DNA from: Epiperipatus broadwayi
Lineage: Eukaryota > Onychophora > Udeonychophora > Euonychophora > Peripatidae
DNA length: 64,000 nt
NCBI GenBank assembly: GCA_028023455.1
Contig: JAQFVV010012424.1
Coordinates: 310,001 to 374,000, forward strand
Reading direction: 5' to 3'
In this document: piece after piece, positions 22,073 to 34,789 of the stretch
How the letters are laid out: each line of letters opens with the position of its first letter
Position numbering within the stretch: the first letter of the stretch is position 1
Made by a program: the position numbers and the translations under genes
The notes under the pieces: model-generated
What the model saw: only the letters and a program-made list of their open reading frames with translations
Told to the model about the DNA's origin: nothing
The model's database searches: none

Positions 22073-22734
22073 TGCAGTGTCCTCAGCTGTAGCTGAACGA
22101 TCGCAAATATTAATACTTAATTATAAATAAGAATCACCATCTAATTTACACTAAATCTTTATTGGTACATAATAATTCACTCTAACAACAGTTATGATAA
22201 TTGGTTAACATATATATATATATACAATATCTGACTGCATTAAAGTTCAAATCCCCTTCTCTGTCTACAGTAATATAAAACGCACAGTACCTTGCCTAGG
22301 TGATGAAAATAACCCTCGTAAGAGCCACTTAGGGCGTTTAAAAATTATATTAAGACCGGTGCGGTCTGCTTTTACTCTAATCGGCCGGATTCACCAACAG
22401 GCGCCGAGAACCTGGGATCGCAGTCCGTAAAACAGCAGCACTCATCAAGAACAAAAGCACAAGGCACGATATATCTTTTTTTCCCCGCTCTTTTTTATAT
22501 TGCCACAATTTGAAATCCCACTCTCGTCACTTCTTTTCTGGAGTATTAATACATTTTCTCGCGTGTGTGTAAATGGCTTCATTTGGTTATTAATTCCCTT
22601 GGTAATACAATCTGTTAATAAAACAACACCTGTGTAATTACTTTGTTTAGTTAATGTAGCCCGATCTAATTACTTTTATTTTCACTTAATTAAATGTGTG
22701 CCTTTACTGGCTCTATTTACATATGTATACAGCA
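22073..22734 (-). repeat. 5' LTR of the 17.4-22.7 kb element
   Basis: 662 bp, matching the 3' LTR end to end. It has a shorter TA tract and lacks about 20 bp of the C-rich patch. ATTAT follows at 22,735-22,739. Confidence 0.9.
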
Positions 22735-23019
22735 ATTATTATTAATATTGTTTTCAATTTGATCAATAATAATTCTTGCTGATAATATAGAGTTGGAAGG
22801 TTCATTTTCTATCTTATTTTCTTTTGTTTTGCTATCATCTTCTCGATTTTTTATTGTTACAAAATCCTGTAATGAAGTTTTTTTTTTTTAAATGTCACCT
22901 GTAATTTTCTGTTGCTTTCTTTTTTAAAACTCAGAGTACATTTTTTTCATTGTCTTAAAATATTATTTTATTTTCATATATTGTATTATTGTATTATTTT
23001 TTATTTTAAATATTTATAT

Positions 23020-23731
23020 AGTGCGATGTTTTTTGTAAATTATAATAATATATGTAGCTTACTCCACTGCACATGTGCTTTATAGATCGAAGCTAATTAT
23101 AGTAAATACTCTCTTTTTAAAAAATAGAATGGATCCACTCTATCTTTTTCACCCAAACTATATGTATAGGCAAATATGAAGCATTTGAAACTGAGAGCAT
23201 GAAGATTTAATTAATCACTTTAAATTACTTACAATCTGATTTTTGTTGATAACGCTTGCGAAATTTTTACTATTTATGATATGTCATTATTAAATGAAAA
23301 CTTTAAGCATATGTAAATATTTAATTTATATAGCACGATATTTTTTATAAATTATAATCATAACCGTAGCTTATTCCACTGCACATGCGCTTTATAGATT
23401 GAAAGCTAATTATAATGAATACTCTCCTTTTCAAACACAAGATAAAGTCTTTTTAAAAGATAGAATGAATCCAGTCTATATTTTTCACCCAAACTATAAG
23501 TATAGGCATCAACAAAAATCAGATTATAAGTAATTTAAAGTGATTAATTAAATCTTCACACTCTCAGTTCCAAATGCTTCAGATTTGCCTATACATATAG
23601 TTTGGGAGAAAAAGATGGAGTGGATCCATTCTATCTTTTAAAAAGACTTTATCTTGTGTTTGGAAAGGAGAGTATTCATTATAATTAGTTTTTGATCTGT
23701 AAAGCGCATGTGCAGTGGAGTAAGCTACAAT
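23020..23731. repeat. Three-arm fold-back repeat
   Basis: Three related segments lie side by side. Arm 1 (about 23,020-23,252) and arm 2 (about 23,330-23,512) are in direct orientation, sharing CCACTGCACATG, GCTTTATAGAT and CACCCAAACTAT. Arm 3 (about 23,508-23,731) is inverted. Arm 3 pairs with arm 1 over ATCAACAAAAATCAGATT and onward, and with arm 2 over the AAGATAAAGTCTTTTTAAAA part that arm 1 lacks. Arm 3 is therefore the most complete unit. Confidence 0.75.
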
Positions 23732-24775
23732 TTTTAATTTTATTTATCTAATCATTTTTCAAAATTAAATCAAATAATATTTGAATGTACAGTGTAAAAT
23801 AGAAATCCATATTCTACCCTAATTACAGAATATAAATGAAAGAAAATTTGTTTAAATCAATTATATATTATCACAAAAAAGTACATGTGCCATGTCATGT
23901 GTTAGAATTAATATAAAATGTTTTAACAACAAAATAAACAAGTATTAGTATTAATACCCATCTCAAATTTTTTCTTTATTTGTTAAACAATGTTTGTAAC
24001 TATACATTTATTATTAATGCAATAATAAACAATATACTTGTTGGCACACCCTATGTTTATATCAGCAATCAGCCATATGTGCTGTCTGTACCACAGGAAT
24101 AACATGGACTGTTATAGTTGTCAATCTTAAAATTTCATTCAAACCTAAGGATCTCCAGAAGTGAAATTAATGCAGTAGTAATTATCAACAATAACCAGAG
24201 CAAATATAACTGAATTTTATTATTCTAACCATGTGCAATGTGATATAAGATTTTAATATTGATAATTATGATGATTCATTTCATGGGGATGGTTTCTATT
24301 TTAAATTAAAAACAATAAAATTCAATTATACATTTGCTCTGGTTATTGTTCATAATGAAGACCTTTAGCCTTCATCAGCAGAATAAGTAATGCAATGAGA
24401 CTCTAATGTCCCATAGAAAATACATTATGAGATAAGATCATTGCATAAAGCTGATCTGTACACGACAATGTTCTCTGTGCTGTGGTGTTTATATTTTATA
24501 TATTATTATGCCTGAATCACAACTACAATCTAGGATCCATAGATATAGGATCAAAATTTAATTTCCGATTTTTTTACTGCGAAAATGGCTTTATAGAATA
24601 TTGATTTGATGACTTTGGGACCTTCCTGCTGATGGCAGCTCCAGGCAATTTCCCTTTTTCCTCATAGGATAATGCACCTCTGATTAAGTAGATGGAAAAT
24701 GAGTAAAAATTAAAAGACCATAGCTACTTAAAAAAAATGGAATAGAATTAATATTGGAAGAGGTGTAAATTTATT

Positions 24776-24780
24776 AAAGG
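24776..24780. repeat. Probable target duplication of the old gypsy element, left
   Basis: AAAGG before the left LTR corresponds to AATGG after the right LTR (30,399-30,403), four of five bases matching, as expected for an old insertion. Confidence 0.45.
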
Positions 24781-26005
24781 TGATCCTCTATCATCAACTG
24801 AATATGCATCTATATTGTACTTGGATAAACACTCAACTCAGAGAATAAACTTAACAATATTAGAATTTATAAACTCTAAATACATATATAATAATATAAT
24901 GAAAGGTAAATGTTACCACATTCAATGACTAAACTGCTTAAGCTCGGCCCCAAGTTTGTCGATTTTCTCCTGAAGGTCAATCTTGGGAATCTCCCTACAG
25001 CAGCCTTCCTCTGTTATCAAAGGAGATATAACATTAACCCCATCTTCCCCCTATGCTCCAGATTAGAAGAAACCATGGCCATATTCTCGACCAATGTGGA
25101 GTATGGAAAGATCTACATAACATTGCATTGAAAAGAATCAACAAACCAGACTCTGCTAGGATATTGCTAAAATATACTTTCAAAAAAAGAAAATTTAAGA
25201 CAGATCAGGCTCACTACAATGATAAAACTTTTCAATCTGGTCCATCAGATGCAAGGTCATTTTTAACAAGGGATCAAATTGCTCAATTGATGAACTATTC
25301 TTAAGCATCCTTCACAAATTAAAGGAGGAAGATATACACCTGTCAGCCATGGTTAGCAGATCTGACCTGGGACCAGATAACTTATGATGGTCCCAGCCGC
25401 TACAGCCTGAGATTCTGCTCCAGAATTTAAATTCCTTATTGACACAGTTCAGGATTGGAATTGTCAGAATACTTAGCAATCAGTCTTATGGACTCAGTAA
25501 TTATTAAATGTCTCTTTGATGTACTGTACCTTTCTTTGTTTATATTTAACACTCATGTTTTGTGATCAGGTTAATGGTAATTGAATGATTTAATCATATT
25601 AGATCTAAATATAGATGCAAATAAATTGAATTTTGAAAGTAAAATAGTTAGTGTGCAAATTAAACATTACAACTAGCTGTATCTTGGTTGTTTTAACATT
25701 AAAGCCTTTTTGCAAATAAAGTTTTCAAATTCTTTACAATTTCTGCACTGCTCATCTTATTCTGTGATGACTACCCCTAAGTTTTATTCTGCCCAATAAG
25801 TTGCAGTTTTTATATGATTTGCATAATTAGACTAGATTTACATAATTTGCAAATTAGAATGGGGATTATGTTAATTTTTTAGAGTGTTACATTTTTGAGG
25901 TGTTTATTAACTTCCTATCTGACCAATATATACATAAACAAATATATATATTTTATTTAAAACACTTTGCCAATATATACATCAATTATTTGGTCAAATA
26001 TTGCA
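24781..26005 (-). repeat. 3' LTR of the old gypsy element, with a nested insertion
   Basis: Starts TGATCCTCTATCATCAACTG, parallel to TGATCTTCTACCATGAACTG at 29,590, and ends TATTGCA. The minus-strand purine-rich AAAGGAGGTA next to its inner edge fits a polypurine tract. It is about 400 bp longer than its partner because of foreign sequence at about 24,905-25,470. Confidence 0.75.
24905..25470 (+). pseudogene. LINE C-terminal fragment nested in the LTR
   Basis: Absent from the partner LTR. The plus strand reads NINPIFPLCSRLEETMAI, with a frame change giving RRNHGHILDQCGVWKDLHN. Together these are the C-x2-C ... ETMEH-like ... C motif typical of LINE reverse-transcriptase C-termini, in two frames. 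A 2-frame open stretch continues to 25,304. Boundaries are approximate and no target duplication was recognised. Confidence 0.5.
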
Positions 26006-26399
26006 TACCTCCTTTCACTCTAGGAAATGGTTTTAAATCTAATTGCATGCATAGTCTTTAAATGTGTCTGACCTTGTCTTTTTCTATCTGTCCCATGCTC
26101 AATAATTCCATAGATATTTTACATGTGTCAGAGGGAATCACTTCTAAGATAGTTGACATGTCTTCTGACTTTTCTACCATTGGTAAACTGTGTACCACAT
26201 AATTATTTTGATAATAATTTTGATTTGCCATTTTTTTTCTTAATATATCACATATTCAAATGGTTTCTATCACAATAAATTTTAGATTAATTAAATTGGT
26301 CTCTCCTGCTAGTAGTTAATAATTATGTGAGTTCTGAATTTCCTTTTCATCAACAAATCCACAGATGTATTTCTGATTGCTGTTCTAAGTATGAAATGT

Positions 26400-29300
26400 T
26401 GATAAAATAGCTGCCACTAAAGCTTCATAAATATTCTGATATTGCATTGCTACAGCTTCAACTGTTGCACTGCTTTTTCAACTAATTATTGGACCCAGGG
26501 TAATAAGGAAGGGTTAAAATATGTCATATCCCCCTTATTAACTAAAGCCTTTAAATTGCAATGACACAAATCAACTTTATTGCTGAATATGATTATTTCT
26601 GGGTATCCATGACACACAAACAGTTTGTTTAATATTTTTATTGTATTTTCCACTATTTGTATTTTTTACTGCTCTTATTCAGTCCATCTGGAATAGAAAT
26701 CAATGACCATCTAAAATGATATCCATTGAAAGGTCTGGCCTGATCAATATGTATTCTTTGCCATGGTTTGATGACTTACAGCCATTGTTCCAATATCTTA
26801 GAAAATAATCTAGCTGTTTATTGGCATGCTTTACATCTTGACTTTTTGTTCAATATCATAGTTCATACCAGGCCAGTATGCATATTATTAGTTAATTCCT
26901 TCATTCAGACAATTCCAAGATGTCCTTCACGTAGTAAATCCAACAAATACTTTGTTGTATCAACATATAGTCTGTCATTAAAATATATTCAGTATGCATG
27001 GATAGACTTTTGTGTACATTCCTTACTGGCTCAGTTACATAGTTAGGTCAGATTATATGCCATTCTTTAATTATTTGACTAATTGGTATCCCAAGTCATC
27101 TCTTGTCCACTGATTTATGACCACACTGTTTAATAATTTTGATTTCATTGAATCGATATAGTTATCGATATAGTTTATTTTTTAGTTGTTTGTGATTCAT
27201 GCTCTTGCATATACGGTATTCTCAAAAAGCATTGGCAACCAATTTGTAACCAGGCTTATGCACTGAATTGATAGAATGCTAATATATTTATCCATCTGAT
27301 CAGCCATTGATTAACATTATCATGAGTTCTTTTCAGATTTCCCAATATTTTTAATAAAGATCTATGGTTTGTGGTAGATCTAGAAAGTATATCCATTTTC
27401 ATATTGGTAAAATTTCTTCACAGAAAATACTATTACTAGAACCTCCTTAACAACCCTGGCTATAGTTTTTTTTCAGCCATTGTTTATGAAAAATCACAGC
27501 ATCAACTTCATACTCCAAAACATCCATAGTAATCATTATATCTTAGTTATTTCTGTAGTGTACCAGAAGTTGACTTGATATTAGTAAGTCTTGTTTTCTT
27601 ACACACAATATCTTGTTCAACTCCCCATTTCCATCATTGTTTTTTTTTGTAACAGGTCAGTAAGTAGAATCGCAATATCAGATTTCCTCCTTGAGTACTC
27701 AAAAAAAAATTGAACAGCTCTAAGAATGCTTGCAGTATCTTTTTGGGCTTAGGTGCATTTTTTACAGCTCTTACTTTCTCTAGATTTAGACATTTGATTT
27801 ATTAGTAATAATATGTACTAAGAATTTAATGTCTTTCATAAGCATATGTATTTTGTGACATTCAGTAGCACACTGTGAAGTTAGAAGATTCACATATTTT
27901 GTTAGAATGTACTCCCAGTTCATTCTCTGTTTTGGTGGTTATCAGGATCATACAAATAAGGAGTAACTCATTCCATGTAATAAACTGTCCATTTTTGCTT
28001 AACACACATTAGAGCTATAGTGATACAACATGGTAACTTATTACACTTGAAATTAATGGTTAAGAGTTCAGCTATTCTAGTTATAACTGGAATCTGATGG
28101 AATGCTGACTAGAAGCCTTTAGAAATGAAGCTGAAAGTTCCTGAAGACTTGATACTGGTTATGCTTCTTTATTTATATATCTATCCACTGTTAGACAATA
28201 ATCACTGCATAGATGCTCAGTCTCATCAGCTTTCAAAATTACTATGGTGGATATACCCATGCTTCCTCTTCTGTAGGTATAATTACCTTTCTTAACCAAA
28301 TCATTGATCATTTCCTTCATTTTGATTTTCAAAGCAAACAGAACTTTCCATGGTTTGCAGATAACAGGCTGAACATTATTCCTTAGCTCTATATCAACTG
28401 TTTGTTCAATTCTGATGGACCAGACTTGAACAGCTTTGGAAATTTATCTGGGACTTCAGATTCTAACTGGACTTTTTATTTGAATCCCTAGAAATTTAAA
28501 TCAGTTTTGGCCCAAAATTAGTTTAAATCTCTTGACATGATATAAAGAAGTAAGTTCTTCACTCCCACCTATACTTTTACTAGGACCTTTACAATTACTA
28601 ATATATCAGTTTTCCAATCATGTTGGTCACTACTAAATCTGTTTTACTAATATAGATATTCCATTCCCACTTTATTATGATTTTCATATAATCTCTTTTC
28701 GACATGAGAGAGATGTCTACTCCACTGTCAATTTCTGTTCAAATTTTCTGCTCAGAAATTTGAACATCTAGTAAATTGTAATTTTTGTGTGAATATCCTT
28801 TATCTTTTTGATGTTAGTTTATCATTTTCCAATTCATCCCCTAGATTTACTGTCTGGTGATAAATCATCTCTATTCCTCTGGTTATTATAACAAACTCAT
28901 GATAAGTGTCATTTAATACAGAAAATGTGTTTTTAAACTTGCACATCTTTTTTACATGGCCTTTGCCACTGCAACAATAACATGTCTAGGTGTGCTTCAT
29001 ACTTTGCCATTCTTAGATTATGTTTGTGCTCTTTTTACCACTAGTTTTGATTGCTTTATTTCTGTCATATTTTGGAACTGCGATGCTTTCTAACATGGCT
29101 TCATACAATATTCCTTTTTTGAAAGCTCAAGCATATGTTAATCCTGTTTTCTCTTAAGTTACCTGAGCTTGTTATTATACATATATCTTAAACCCTATAA
29201 TAACTGGCTAATAGCATGTCTTCTAATGCATCTCAGAGATCACATTCGTTTGTAAGTATATACATTCCTTTGTCATAATCTTTTATGCTTTCAGTGTGAC

Positions 29301-29580
29301 TGGTATCTGTTTCTGAAGCATATATGTGCTATATGTCTAGATATAGTAGGTTTAAAGTATGTGTTTAACATCTATTAATTCTTCATAGAGAATTTGCTGG
29401 GGAGTTTTCAGATTGCAAAGTCAGTTGGCTATCAGCAATACATCTTTGCCTGACAGTTTTGCTACTGTATACAGATTTTTCATACTGTTGAACACTATTC
29501 TGTGATATGCAAGAGATTACTTTTTTTTAACTTCGTACAGGTTTCTTTGTTTCCTCAACTGCATCATTCTTCTATTCTAT
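26400..29580 (-). pseudogene. Gag-pol remnants of the old gypsy element
   Basis: The internal region carries fragments only. Near 28,941-28,982 the minus strand reads CYCCSGKGHVKKMC, an intact CCHC knuckle. The reverse-transcriptase fragment near 28,000-28,240 retains the CSDY and PVSSL-like words, and the integrase fragment lies near 26,560-26,640. Order and strand agree with a gypsy polyprotein, and no open frame exceeds a few dozen codons. Confidence 0.75.
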
Positions 29581-30024
29581 ATCCAGAAATGATCTTCTAC
29601 CATGAACTGAATGTGCATCTATATTGTATTTAAATAAACACTCAGTTAAGTGAATAAAGCTAATGACTACAGTTTAATTAACTCTAAATATATATATATA
29701 TAATTATAGAAAATAATCCCAGTGCATAACGCTATACTGAAATAAATATACAAATATTAAGCATTAAATCACCCCACATGGTTAAGAAATCCAGTACCGC
29801 CCTCTGTCATCTAATATATAAATACGTTAGAGTTCGTATTTCAAAAGCTATTTTTAAATACGAATTAATGCTTAATATATAATTATGTATACAACTTGAT
29901 GCTTGTTCTAACTTTAAAGCCTTTTTGCATATAAAGTTTGCAAATTCTTCACAATCTCTGCACTGCACCAATTGCATTGTATGATAACTAATTCTAAGTT
30001 TTTTTTCTGCCGATAAGTTGTGAT

Positions 30025-30073
30025 CTTTATATGATCAGCATAATTTTTTTTTCTTTATATGATCAGCATAATT
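30025..30073. repeat. Tandem duplication beside the nested SINE
   Basis: CTTTATATGATCAGCATAAT followed by a T run occurs twice in a row. With the copy after the SINE there are three occurrences of GATCAGCATAATT (30,033, 30,061 and 30,187). Confidence 0.8.
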
Positions 30074-30186
30074 TTTTTTTTTTTCATATGTCATAGCATC
30101 GGCCGGGACGCGAACCCACAACCGTCTGCAACCAACTACTTGCTTGCATGGCGACTGCGATACCTCTTGGCTAACAACGCAAGACT
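30074..30186 (-). mobile_element. tRNA-Leu-like SINE with target duplication
   Basis: Read on the minus strand it begins near TTGTTAGCCAAGAGGTATCG (A-box-like), has a B-box in GTGGGTTCGCGTCCCGG and ends in an A-rich tail (the T run on the plus strand). A perfect 13-bp duplication, GATCAGCATAATT, flanks it at 30,061-30,073 and 30,187-30,199. The head resembles a tRNA but lacks acceptor-stem pairing, so it is not a tRNA gene. It is markedly richer in G+C than its surroundings. Confidence 0.78.
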
Positions 30187-30403
30187 GATCAGCATAATTA
30201 TAGTTTAGATTTACATAATTTGAAAATTAGAATACATTTGTATATTTGGCATAATTGCCTATGTTAATTTTCTACAATATTACTTTATTGAGGTTTTTAT
30301 TAACTTCTTATCTGGCTAATATATACTTACACAAACATATAATTTTTTTTTACATTACTTTACCAATACCTATGTCAATTATTTAGTCAGAAATTGCAAA
30401 TGG

Positions 30404-33400
30404 AGGAATACTGCAAGAGAAGGAAGGATTATGAAAAATTTTGGAGATATGTTAAGAAAATAAATAAGGGGGGTGTGTGTTTTAAATGCAGAGAGAAGAA
30501 AATATGAGGCTACAGAAAAACTTCAAAAATATTTAATAAACTTTTGTAGTAAATATCTGGATAAAGAAGAATTGATAAGTGAAATTGATTCATTTTTGAG
30601 CTTAATTTTAGATCATAAATTGAAATATAGAAATTACCATATTGAATTTTGGTTTATTACAAAATATAGTTTCATCTAATTAAAAAATGTTAATCATGAA
30701 GTATTTGACATAATTTGTAGCTAGTATTTCATTTGATCATGTAAATCTAAATAACATGCAGTAGTTTTTTTCCTACCACAGCTATACTACTTAATATAAG
30801 CTTTAATAACTAAGATACTAGATTGCAATGCTTAATAAATCTTTTTCCAGTGCTGTCTTGTCCTATATTCCCAGATTAGTTTCTAGCTTACGGTCTTCAT
30901 CATTGAGGAAATTTTAAATCTTCGAATAGTGCATCTTGTTTTAAGATTTAATGCACCTTGCTTCTACCAGTGATCATTTACTTCCCTATTTTACTATCAA
31001 ATTTATCAGCCCAAGTTGAATATTATAAATATTTTCAATCTTAGTCCACTTGCCTGTATAATCATATAGATCGGAAAACAACTCAGTGTCTGTATTATAG
31101 TATCCTTAGTTTTTTTAATAACTATAGATACCTCAATACTATGGTCAGCATTGATATAAAATCCAACAAATTCTCACGACACCAGCTTACACATTTTTGT
31201 TTACAAATTCTCACGACACCAGCTTACACATTTTTGTTTCAGAAGTATACTCTTCCTTTTACCACAGTTATATCCTAATACAAGCTTTAGAAACTGGTCC
31301 AAGTGCACTGATGAAATCTGTGAGCTATTAACTAATCTGGGGATATTGGATAGAATAGTACTGCAGAAAGATTTGTTGGGCACTATCATCTGATATCTAT
31401 TAGTTACTATTAAAAAAAAGATTCTACTTCAAATCTGCTAAATGATTTGGATTCCATGCATTTAAAGTTAAATAAATGTGATGCTTCATATATCAATTGT
31501 TTTCTTCCTTAAGTAGGAATGTAAGCAAAAATAATTGATATTTCTTTGCTAGAAAGTATAAAATATTTTTTACTAAATCAGCCTAAGGGCTATATTTGTA
31601 GAACTGACATCTTACAATTTTTATTCTAAGATTCTAAATTCATCTTGGGAGAATATATGTTGCTACATATTTTTTCATGCTTTAAATGTAAATTAGTCAT
31701 GTAATTATTCCTGCTTTCTTCTCTGGTTATTGCATAATTAATATTACGTGAAATTATATTTAAACTAAATTCCATACATAACTGCAAACATCCAATTAAT
31801 CATCTACTAGACTTTGTTGCTATCATATTTATATAACTGATCGATGCTATTCAATTGCTATAATTTCATTTCTGGAAAGTTTTTTTTTTTCACTTTCCCT
31901 CAATTTTAACATCTATTTCAATATCAGTCCTTTTTAAAATAATAGAATTCTTGATAAAAAATAAAATTCAATCAACGATTCTTCTAATCATCTCTCAATT
32001 TTGCCAAGAAAGACTTTTCTATTTCTGAATCAATTACACTATTCAAATGATTACTGATTCAGTGTGACCTATACAAATTGTCCTCAATTGCAGATTGATT
32101 GACTGCAGTTGCCATGACTACATTGCTAAAATCACTTCAACAATACAATCTTTATCTTTGCTATACATATTTGCCAATTTGCAAATCCATATAACCTAAA
32201 ATGTAAGACATCTGGTTTTTCTCCTTATAATTTCCATTCCACAAAATTCTTCTTTGAGTTTCTTATTTTTTTATTGTGTGCATTAATCTTCTGTTTCTGA
32301 AAATTAAGAGCAAATTATCTGTTATACATATTTTTCTCAATCTATCAATTTAACACAATCTAGATGGAGGATTTAATTATTTTTCTTTTCTCAAAATAAT
32401 ACCTTCCTCAATTTTCAGTTTAAAATAATTACTCTAAAGAAAGTTTCCTAACCTTTAATAAAGATAAATCTTCAACTTGAAGCATTCTTATAGGAAATAT
32501 ATCCTGCACTGCTCATATCCAAAAGTCTTTGTAGTTCATTTTTCCTTGAACATATTATAGTTTACAATATAAAATTGTGTAACTTTAATTCAAATATTGG
32601 CCGCAACAAGAGCTTTGAGCATTCCATCATCAGATTTTCAATGATATGGATGAATGAAGAGTTGGAGGGTGGAGAAGATTGAAGCCTGACCATTAAAGTT
32701 TGAAGATTTTCTATCGTAATATAAACTGAGCATTGATTATAAATATATATTGCAACCTTTGGGGATTAGGAATTAAGAAGTAACACTTGTGTTTCGGTGA
32801 AATTGTAAGCATTGTGAATTTGTAACACTCGTGATTCAGCAAAATTGTAAGCATCACAAATTTGTAAAGACCGTTTTAGAGAGAAATTGTAACCACTCTA
32901 TTCTAGAGAAAAGATAATGACACTATTCTAGAGACTCTGTGACTGAGCTCAGTGGGGTTGCTATAAATTTTAATAATGATACTTCAGAGACTTATAATAA
33001 TATAAATAATAAAGAGGAAAATTTCAACTCTTATTAAATATTTATCAGTTTTAACCGCCCATCGAATTATATTCTCTGAGTAAAACAAATCTGTACTTAA
33101 AGAAGTATTCTTTAATAAAGCTTCTTATCTACTATTTCGAAAATATAGTAATATTCTTAACATCAATTCTAAGTAGCATAATTTGAAACATTTGGTAGAT
33201 ATGAACTATCATAAGATGTACATTTCTTATAGTACAAGGAATAAATAAGTAATACTTTTCCTGTACTACTAATATTTAATATTATGACACAGAAAAATGG
33301 GGAAAATCCCTATAAAAATAACAAGAGTAAATAATCTCAGGGGTCCTACTGTAGCTCTTGTGAATTGTACTATTATATAATGTTGCATATTAAATAGATG

Positions 33401-34600
33401 AGTGAATGATATCCTGGCCGACTATAGGAGGCAAACACTTCTCTTGTAGCGACTGCTTCCTACTATTAAATAACAATACTTATCCAAAATTACAAAAAGG
33501 ATATTTATTCTAATATCTAATTGCTTAATTAAAATATTTAAAATTTGGAATAATCATAGCCTTTTACCCAGGACATCACGAGATGTGTGCAGTCTGAAAT
33601 AGCATAGATAATCTTACGTTATGTCAAGCAATCTTCATTTCCATATTAATAATCTTCTATCTTAGAAGATAAACAGAGTTGAAATAAAAATCTTAATACA
33701 AAATATTATTAGTAGTATCTGCAAGTGTTTAATTATCTGCTACCTTGATTTCACTTAGAAATCACAATTATATGCATGACTTTATTTTATTTCTGTAAAT
33801 ATTGGAATGTTCTGTATATCATTAACTCAAAGAACGTAATCAATGGTGTGAACCCAAGACAATAGCATATTAAAAAAAAATAAACAGAAACTACATTTGT
33901 TTTAAATCAATAATAAATAAGTTTATTTACAATCACTAAAGTTAAAAAAATAAAATTTACACACGAAGTTTGGACTTATTGCCAAGATAGCACTGATAAA
34001 ATGTTCTTTTCACTGTAAGTACTCAAGCAACATCTTTTGGCCTTGCAAACAGACTAACCAAGGTTTTGAAAAACAAATGATTTTACACGAATGAATTTAT
34101 TAAACAATATTACTCAAAATTGAGAGTTAACAATAGCTAACTCTGATGCACCTTAATTCCACTAAATGATCCCTTAAACAATTTTGGGTATCATAAAATT
34201 AAATGTTTTAATTGGATTAACAATAGCTCAGTAACATATTTTTTTTATAAATTGACTTATTTTTTCAAACTGATAATCATTAATCATCTTTATTACAGGG
34301 CCAACTTACTAATAATTTACATTATCAGCTAAATAAACTTAAATCAGTTGCTGGCATAACAAGTTTAATATCAGATTAAAATAACCTCATATTGCTTAGT
34401 ATTCTGTACTATTAACAAAATGAATGAAAGAAGAGTATGGATCACTCATCAGAAGTCATGTGCATGCATACTATAATAAATTACTGTCCTCATAATATTA
34501 ATAATACCAAAATATTTAAACTAAATGACTTACACATCCATCAGCGAAAAATTCTAGGTGAATACAACACTTACATAGAATATGTGGATTGCACTAAATG
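30404..34600. other. No gene recognised; A+T-rich DNA
   Basis: A short plus-strand open frame just after the old LTR element (30,404-30,679) is discussed under findings. A 42-bp unit is repeated twice at 32,780-32,863. No recognisable exon or transposon protein was seen elsewhere in the stretch. Confidence 0.5.
32780..32863 (+). repeat. Tandem repeat, two 42-bp units
   Basis: Units 32,780-32,821 and 32,822-32,863 both run GTAACACT, then T/C-GTG, ending AATTGTAAGCAT and AATTT. Several base differences separate them. Confidence 0.75.
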
Positions 34601-34789
34601 GCCATATGCTTACAATTGAATATTTAATACTATTATTTCTTGTTGGTTTGCTTGTGGCTGATTATAATATCACAGCAACACAATACAGACACTGTTACAC
34701 CTCTTAGCACTAAAATAACAAGTGCAACCTGAAGAAATTAAATCCTTCAAAACTAGCTTATCATTGTCATCACACATCTAGATCACAAA

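Larger units (their letters stand above)
17449..22734 (-). mobile_element. Ty3/gypsy LTR retrotransposon, near-complete but broken
   Basis: 5286 bp, coding on the minus strand. Order on that strand: 5' LTR, primer-binding site, gag with two CCHC knuckles, aspartic protease, reverse transcriptase, RNase H, integrase (DD35E), polypurine tract, 3' LTR, with no envelope gene. Both LTRs begin TG and end CA, and the flanks carry a 5-bp ATTAT duplication. The LTRs are similar but differ by point changes, a TA-repeat length difference and a gap of about 20 bp, so the insertion is not very recent. Two in-frame stops and at least three frameshifts interrupt the coding region, so this copy cannot make a full polyprotein. 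Confidence 0.92.
24781..30398 (-). mobile_element. Old Ty3/gypsy retrotransposon, heavily decayed
   Basis: Two related LTRs (24,781-26,005 and 29,590-30,398) bound about 3.6 kb of minus-strand pol/gag remnants. Recognisable blocks on the minus strand: a gag part (TESIKDYDKGMYIL near 29,250), one intact CCHC knuckle (28,941-28,982), a reverse-transcriptase stretch (LCSDYCLTVDRYINKEA near 28,200) and an integrase stretch (ILNKLFVCHGYPEIIIFSN near 26,610). The blocks parallel those of the 17.4-22.7 kb element. Stops are dense, and both LTRs carry later insertions. Confidence 0.82.
29590..30398 (-). repeat. 5' LTR of the old gypsy element, with a nested SINE
   Basis: Shares with the left LTR the words GCATCTATATTGTA, TTAAAGCCTTTTTGCA, TTCTGCC followed by TAAGTTG, and TCAATTATTT. 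It ends AAATTGCA. The SINE at 30,074-30,186 lies inside it. Confidence 0.75.

Noticed and set aside
17449-22734. Retrovirus-like element with an envelope gene
   Set aside because: Integrase is followed within about 180 bp by the polypurine tract and LTR, leaving no room for an envelope gene.
30090-30180. Functional tRNA-Leu gene on the minus strand
   Set aside because: Acceptor-stem halves do not pair, and the segment has a poly(A) end and a target duplication, so it is a SINE.
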